Under the pieces are notes generated by a model. The model was not told the origin of the DNA, did not search any database, and saw only the letters and a program-made list of their open reading frames with translations. Both the position numbers and the translations under genes were made by a program. From Candidatus Zixiibacteriota bacterium (GTDB lineage: Bacteria; Zixibacteria; MSB-5A5; DSPP01): a stretch of 9,076 bases of DNA. The stretch spans positions 1 to 9,076 of the forward strand of contig JAKEHY010000013.1 of NCBI GenBank assembly GCA_022614805.1. Direction: 5' to 3'. Below are positions 5,879 through 9,076 of this stretch, in pieces (within the stretch, counting starts at the first letter, position 1; every line of letters starts with the position of its first letter).

Positions 5879-6681
5879 GCCCAGCCGATCGGGTCACGGT
5901 CCGCACCTTCCGGGAGTTCAAAAAACGGGGGGAGCCGATTGTGGTTCTGACCGCCTACGACTACCAGACCGCCAAAATTCTGGACACGGTCGGCGTGGAT
6001 GCCCTGCTGGTGGGGGATACGGCCAATATGGTCTTTTACGGCCAGCCGACCACTCTTTCCATCACCCTGGAGCAGATGCTCTACCATACCCAGGCGGTCA
6101 GCCGGGCGGCCGGGCGTGCCCTGGTCATCGGCGATATGCCCTTTCTATCTTATCAGATTTCTCCTTCCGAAGCGGTCGCGAACGCCGGGCGGTTTTTGAA
6201 GGAAGCCGGCGCCGCCGCCATCAAGCTGGAAGGAGGAGTGGAAATCGCCCCCACCGTCAAGCATCTGGTGGAGGTCGGCATTCCGGTAATGGGGCATATC
6301 GGTCTTACCCCTCAAGCCGTTCACAAAATGGGGGGGTATCCCGTGCAGGGCAAAAACGAAAAATCGGTGGCCTATCTTTTGGAAAGCGCCCAGGCCCTGG
6401 AGGAAGCCGGCGCTTTTTCGCTGGTGATGGAGGGGGTTTACGCCGAGGCGGCCCGTAAAATCACCCAGACGGTTTCCGTTCCGACCATCGGAATCGGCGC
6501 CGGGCCCGGCTGTGACGGGCAGGTTTTGGTCACCTCCGATTTGTTGGGGATTTTTTCCGATTTCAAGCCGAAGTTCGTGCGCCGCTACGCCAACCTGTCG
6601 GAAGAAATCCGCAAGGCGGTTTCCAGCTTCGTATCCGACGTCAAGCACCACCGCTTTCCCTCCGAAGAAGAAAGCTACTGA
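5875..6681 (+). CDS. panB: 3-methyl-2-oxobutanoate hydroxymethyltransferase
   Basis: PanB adds a one-carbon unit from 5,10-methylenetetrahydrofolate to alpha-ketoisovalerate, giving ketopantoate, the first committed step of pantothenate synthesis. The 268-residue length is normal. Motifs are VVLTAYDYQTAK (23-34), VGDTANMVFYG (46-56) with magnesium ligand Asp48, VIGDMPF (84-90) with Asp87, IKLEGG (116-121), HIGLTPQ (141-147) and the catalytic Glu186 in VMEGV. The GDTANM form differs from the E. coli GDSLGM but resembles the GDSAAN version of actinobacterial PanB. The start overlaps the kinase stop as ATGA. Its folate cofactor links it directly to folB and folK in the same operon. Confidence 0.95.
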   Translation: MSPADRVTVRTFREFKKRGEPIVVLTAYDYQTAKILDTVGVDALLVGDTANMVFYGQPTTLSITLEQMLYHTQAVSRAAGRALVIGDMPFLSYQISPSEAVANAGRFLKEAGAAAIKLEGGVEIAPTVKHLVEVGIPVMGHIGLTPQAVHKMGGYPVQGKNEKSVAYLLESAQALEEAGAFSLVMEGVYAEAARKITQTVSVPTIGIGAGPGCDGQVLVTSDLLGIFSDFKPKFVRRYANLSEEIRKAVSSFVSDVKHHRFPSEEESY

Positions 6682-6706
6682 CTTGCCCCGAAAGAAATCG
6701 CGGGGA

Positions 6707-7561
6707 ATGCTTTTGGCCCCCACCATCCGGCGGATGCAGGAAGTGAGCCGAAGCTGGCAGAAAAAAGGACTTGCCATCGGCTTGGTGCCGACGATGGGGT
6801 ATTTGCACGAAGGGCATCTTTCCCTTATTAAAAAGGCCGTCCAAAGTTGCGACCGGGTGATTGTCTCCGTCTTCGTCAATCCCTTGCAATTCGGCCCTTC
6901 GGAGGATTTCGAGAGTTACCCGCGCGATTTGAAAAAGGACCGTTCCCTCTGTAGAAGGGCCGGGGTGGATGCTTTGTTCGTCCCTTCGGCTAGGGAGATG
7001 TATCCAGCCAGCTTTCAGACCTCCATCGAAGTCGAGAAACTTTCGCGGGGGCTGGAAGGAGCGGTCCGCCCCGGCCATTTTCGGGGGGTGGCGACGGTAG
7101 TGGCAAAACTCCTAAACGCTTGCTTGCCCAACGTCGCCTTCTTCGGCCAGAAGGATTACCAGCAGGCGGTGGTCATCCGGCAGATGGTTGCCGACTTGAA
7201 TTTTCCCGTCAAAATCGTGGTTTGCCCGACCGTCCGCGAGCCTTCCGGTCTGGCGGCCTCCTCCCGCAACAGCTATCTTGGCGAATCGGAACGCAAGGAA
7301 GCCTCGATGCTGTATCGGGCCTTGCAGTTGGGGGCCGAGAAATGGAAAGCCAAAATGCCGGCGGAGGAGGTTATTCGAATCGTGAAGGATTATATAGCAA
7401 AACATTCGGGTTTTGAAATCGAGTATGTGGAAACCTCCGACCCGAAGACTCTTTTGCCGGTGCGAGAAGCGGGCCGGCCGGCGGTTTTATCCTTGGCGGC
7501 CCGGTTGGGGAAGGTTCGGTTGATTGACAACATATTGGTAGGAGCGGGACTAAAAACGTAG
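6707..7561 (+). CDS. panC: Pantothenate synthetase (pantoate--beta-alanine ligase)
   Basis: PanC joins pantoate and beta-alanine through a pantoyl-adenylate, consuming ATP. The 284-residue protein has the nucleotidyltransferase signature VPTMGYLHEGH (27-37), VNPLQFGPSEDF (57-68), RPGHFRGVATVV (121-132), FGQKDYQQ (146-153) and GLAASSRN (181-188), which correspond to the HIGH-like and KMSKS-like regions. One change stands out: position 180 is Ser where most relatives have Asp just before GLA. ATG 6707 gives the usual N-terminus (MLLAPTIRRMQ). A TTG at 6683, one base after the panB stop, is in frame and would add eight basic residues; it fits the operon's TTG habit but not the family alignment. 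A hairpin region separates this gene from panD. Confidence 0.93.
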   Translation: MLLAPTIRRMQEVSRSWQKKGLAIGLVPTMGYLHEGHLSLIKKAVQSCDRVIVSVFVNPLQFGPSEDFESYPRDLKKDRSLCRRAGVDALFVPSAREMYPASFQTSIEVEKLSRGLEGAVRPGHFRGVATVVAKLLNACLPNVAFFGQKDYQQAVVIRQMVADLNFPVKIVVCPTVREPSGLAASSRNSYLGESERKEASMLYRALQLGAEKWKAKMPAEEVIRIVKDYIAKHSGFEIEYVETSDPKTLLPVREAGRPAVLSLAARLGKVRLIDNILVGAGLKT

Positions 7562-7562
7562 G

Positions 7563-7606
7563 GGCGTACCTTCAGGTGCGCCTGTGAGCGAACCAGGCGC
7601 TCGCTC
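7563..7606. repeat. Palindromic element between panC and panD
   Basis: The spacer between panC and panD can form GGCGTACCT/AGGTGCGCC (one G-T pair) as a short hairpin. As an alternative, overlapping it, it can form GCGCCTG pairing with CAGGCGC around a nine-base loop. The two folds exclude each other. It resembles a REP-type palindrome and begins GTAGGGGCG, with a GTAG-G-G start loosely like the element at 1411. An A-rich stretch (7608-7620) and the panD ribosome binding site follow. It could tune readthrough or mRNA stability; no riboswitch class is recognised. Confidence 0.45.
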
Positions 7607-7627
7607 CATAAAAAATAGAAGGAGTTC

Positions 7628-7975
7628 ATGTTAATCGAGGTTCTGAAGTCAAAAATCCACCGCGCCAAAGTCACGGAGGCAAACCTGCAATACGCCGGCA
7701 GCATCACCATCGACGAAAAGTTAATGGAAGCGGTGAACCTTTTGACCGGTGAAAAGGTGCAGGTGGTCAACTTGCACAACGGTGAGCGGTTCGAAACTTA
7801 CGTCATCAAGGGCAAAAGAAGCTCCGGCGTCATCTGTTTGAACGGCCCGGCCGCCCGGCTGGGGCAGGTGGGGGATTTGGTCATCATACTATCTTATGCC
7901 CAAATGAGCCCCGAAGAGGCCAAAAAATTCCATCCCAGGGTTGTCCAGGTCAACGAAAAAAACCGGCTTAAGTAG
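7628..7975 (+). CDS. panD: Aspartate 1-decarboxylase proenzyme
   Basis: PanD converts aspartate to beta-alanine, the second substrate of PanC. It is made as a proenzyme that cleaves itself between Gly24 and Ser25 to create a pyruvoyl cofactor. The cleavage site YAGSIT is at 22-27. Lys9 (SKIHRA region), Tyr58 (FETYVI) and the [15 protein letters not shown] core (73-87) are all in place. The 115-residue length is slightly shorter than the E. coli enzyme but normal for the family. ATG 7628 has AAGGAG three bases upstream, the clearest ribosome binding site in the operon. This suits a gene that, unlike its neighbours, is not coupled to the previous one. Confidence 0.95.
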   Translation: MLIEVLKSKIHRAKVTEANLQYAGSITIDEKLMEAVNLLTGEKVQVVNLHNGERFETYVIKGKRSSGVICLNGPAARLGQVGDLVIILSYAQMSPEEAKKFHPRVVQVNEKNRLK

Positions 7976-8699
7976 CGCCGCCGCCGTAATCCTGGCCGCC
8001 GGCAAGGGGAAGCGGATGTACTCATCCCTTCCCAAAGTTCTGCACCGGCTGGGTGGGAAACCGCTCGTCTCGTGGGTGGCGGAGGCGGCCATGGCGGCTG
8101 GTATTAAAAAAATCGTTGTCGTAATCGGTTTCAAAGGTCACTTGGTTAAAAGGGTTTTGGAGGGCTATCCAGTTGATTTTGTATGGCAAAAGGCCCAACT
8201 CGGCACCGGCCACGCCGTGCGGAGGGCCTATCCCAAGCTTAAAAATTTTTCCGGCACGCTTTTGATTCTCTCTGGAGATGTTCCGGCCATAAAGCCGAGG
8301 ACGATTCAGAAATTGGCCGGCTTCCATCAGCGACAGAGAGCTTTCGCCACCGTTCTGACCGCCCGCTGGCCCGACCCCACCGGCTACGGCCGCATCGTCC
8401 GCTCCAAGTCGGGAGACGTTTTGCGCATTGTGGAGCACAAGGACGCCACGCCGGAGGAGCTGAAAATCCGCGAGGTCAATACCCTCACCATCGCCTTCCG
8501 GGTGCCGCCACTTTTTCAACTCTTGTCGCAAATCAAAAACAAAAACGCCCAAAAAGAATACTACCTTTCGGACGTGATTGCCCTTTTGCGAAAGAAAAAC
8601 AAGAAAGTCTCCGCCCTCTTGCTGAAAGACCTGATTGAAGCGCAGGGGGTCAATTCGAGAGAGGAGCTGGCAAAACTTCGCAAGTTCTTTGAGAAATAA
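7941..8699 (+). CDS. Stand-alone GlmU-type nucleotidyltransferase (UDP-GlcNAc pyrophosphorylase domain only)
   Basis: The 252-residue protein aligns closely with the N-terminal uridyltransferase half of GlmU, which makes UDP-N-acetylglucosamine from GlcNAc-1-phosphate and UTP for cell-wall synthesis. Motifs are [18 protein letters not shown] (18-35), [12 protein letters not shown] (82-93), LSGDVP (110-115) with metal-binding Asp113, DPTGYGRIV (145-153), VEHKDAT (164-170), [11 protein letters not shown] (202-212) and GVNSR (236-240) with Asn238. The usual NTG motif reads NTL (180-182). The left-handed beta-helix acetyltransferase half is absent: the protein ends soon after the linker. The start TTG 7941 lies inside panD (35-base overlap), and I found no in-frame ATG or GTG near it. 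The sequence changes to AT-rich DNA just past the stop, so a lost C-terminal half is possible. GlcNAc-1-phosphate must then be made by a separate acetyltransferase, or the true substrate differs. Confidence 0.82.
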   Translation: MSRSTKKTGLSSAAAVILAAGKGKRMYSSLPKVLHRLGGKPLVSWVAEAAMAAGIKKIVVVIGFKGHLVKRVLEGYPVDFVWQKAQLGTGHAVRRAYPKLKNFSGTLLILSGDVPAIKPRTIQKLAGFHQRQRAFATVLTARWPDPTGYGRIVRSKSGDVLRIVEHKDATPEELKIREVNTLTIAFRVPPLFQLLSQIKNKNAQKEYYLSDVIALLRKKNKKVSALLLKDLIEAQGVNSREELAKLRKFFEK

Positions 8700-8713
8700 C
8701 CGAATTCAACGCT

Positions 8714-8976
8714 ATGTTTTCACAATTGCTTAGAGAACAAGTTTTAAGCTCTTCAAATGCGTATAAGGAAGGGCTTGATAGTTCTTTAGTTAATAAGAAA
8801 ACTAAGAGTAGTGTTGTGATATTCAAAGATCACGATGGTAAACATGGCAACTTTTTTGATTTATCATATCGGAACATTTTGAAACATGGTGGCTGGGCAA
8901 GCCGACTAAGAAAACCCCATTCTCACTTTAAGAGAGAGGAAAGAATATTTGAATTGGATTCTTGTATGAGTTCGGA
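8714..8976 (+). pseudogene. Unrecognised AT-rich gene, cut by IS insertion
   Basis: An open frame starts at ATG 8714, fourteen bases after the nucleotidyltransferase stop, and runs for 87 complete native codons until the IS boundary. The nominal stop at 9008-9010 lies in the IS. I do not recognise the family with confidence. Visible features are a Lys/Ser-rich N-terminus, VVIFKDHDGKHGNFFDLS (about 35-52), RNILKHGGWASRL and RIFELDSCMSSDA (78-90), whose last two residues are read across or from the IS. The acidic, strand-like FELDS motif would suit a nuclease-like fold, but that is a guess. There is no Shine-Dalgarno sequence, and the composition is far AT-richer than the upstream operon, as in the SIR2-like remnant at the other edge. 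Both point to acquired DNA. Confidence 0.55.
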
Positions 8977-9076
8977 TGCCGTGCCCCACTTAAGATTTGG
9001 ACAGGTATAATTGGTCAAGGAGGTTAAATGGAGACAGCGACGATGCCTGTTCAGATCCGGAAGGTTTCGGGTAGGA
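8977..9076 (+). mobile_element. Left end of an IS3-family insertion sequence (partial)
   Basis: The terminal repeat starts TGCCGTGCCCCAC at 8977 and continues to TTTGGACAGG (9005). It matches the inverted repeat seen at the right end of the first element (up to 99), with a one-base length difference in the middle. A short leader with AAGGAGG and an open reading frame follows. Orientation is the same as for the element at the left edge, so both could be copies of one IS. The insertion point lies inside an open reading frame. Target-site duplications cannot be checked, because the other flank of each copy is outside the window. Confidence 0.8.
9028..9076 (+). CDS. IS3-family OrfA, N-terminal fragment
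   Basis: ATG 9028-9030 follows AAGGAGG (9018-9024) at a good distance, and the frame is open to the window end: METATMPVQIRKVSGR. In IS3 elements the first gene, orfA, encodes the helix-turn-helix DNA-binding protein and starts shortly after the left inverted repeat, which is exactly this position. Only 16 residues are visible, so the assignment rests on position and on the flanking repeat rather than on domain sequence. Confidence 0.65.
   Translation, partial: METATMPVQIRKVSGR

Noticed and set aside
6512-6706. N-terminal extension of PanC into panB
   Set aside because: The extra residues are an out-of-frame reading of panB; family alignment supports ATG 6707.
100-8976. A genuine composite transposon carrying the vitamin operon
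   Set aside because: No target-site duplications can be tested and the interior looks like chromosomal housekeeping DNA; kept only as one option in the IS finding.
8714-9010. Intact 98-residue protein gene
   Set aside because: The frame crosses the IS boundary at 8977, and its last ten codons are IS sequence.
1-9076. CRISPR array, tRNA or rRNA genes
   Set aside because: No regularly spaced repeats, tRNA-like cloverleaf or rRNA-conserved stretch was found by eye on either strand.

Overview
The window is a GC-rich bacterial chromosomal segment with AT-rich edges. Each edge runs into an IS3-family insertion sequence. The tightly packed core, the frequent TTG starts and the mixed folate/pantothenate gene order suggest a free-living bacterium that makes its own vitamins. 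The sequence most resembles deep-branching or candidate-phylum (metagenome-type) bacteria. No rRNA is present, so the phylum cannot be assigned. No tRNA or CRISPR array was seen.

Layout. Positions 1-99 are the right end of an IS3-family element: the last codons of its transposase plus the terminal inverted repeat. It cuts into a reverse-strand SIR2-like gene (100-462). A 200-base spacer with decayed palindromes leads to a short-chain dehydrogenase/reductase (663-1391). Convergent to it is a small DUF2784-type membrane protein gene (1445-1894, reverse), and a compact three-way-junction palindrome overlaps that gene's 3' end. From 2071 one long forward operon runs acpS, pyrE, an aminotransferase-like gene, folB, folK, a deoxynucleoside kinase, panB, panC, panD and a stand-alone GlmU-type nucleotidyltransferase (ends 8699). 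At 8700 the composition drops to AT-rich. An unrecognised gene (8714-8976) is then cut by the left end of a second IS3-family element (8977 to the end) in the same orientation as the first.

How the genes fit together. PanB, PanC and PanD supply pantoate, pantothenate and beta-alanine for coenzyme A. AcpS uses coenzyme A to load acyl carrier protein. FolB and FolK make the pterin part of folate, and PanB consumes 5,10-methylene-tetrahydrofolate. PyrE and the deoxynucleoside kinase feed pyrimidine and deoxynucleotide pools. Every junction from acpS to panB is a 1-4 base stop/start overlap, which suggests translational coupling.

The most unusual element is the aminotransferase-fold protein at 3038-4270. 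It keeps the overall family pattern, but the Schiff-base lysine position is histidine, and two further cofactor-contact positions are changed. It may be a pseudoenzyme or have a changed function. The two IS-interrupted, AT-rich edge genes look like remnants of acquired accessory, possibly defence, genes.
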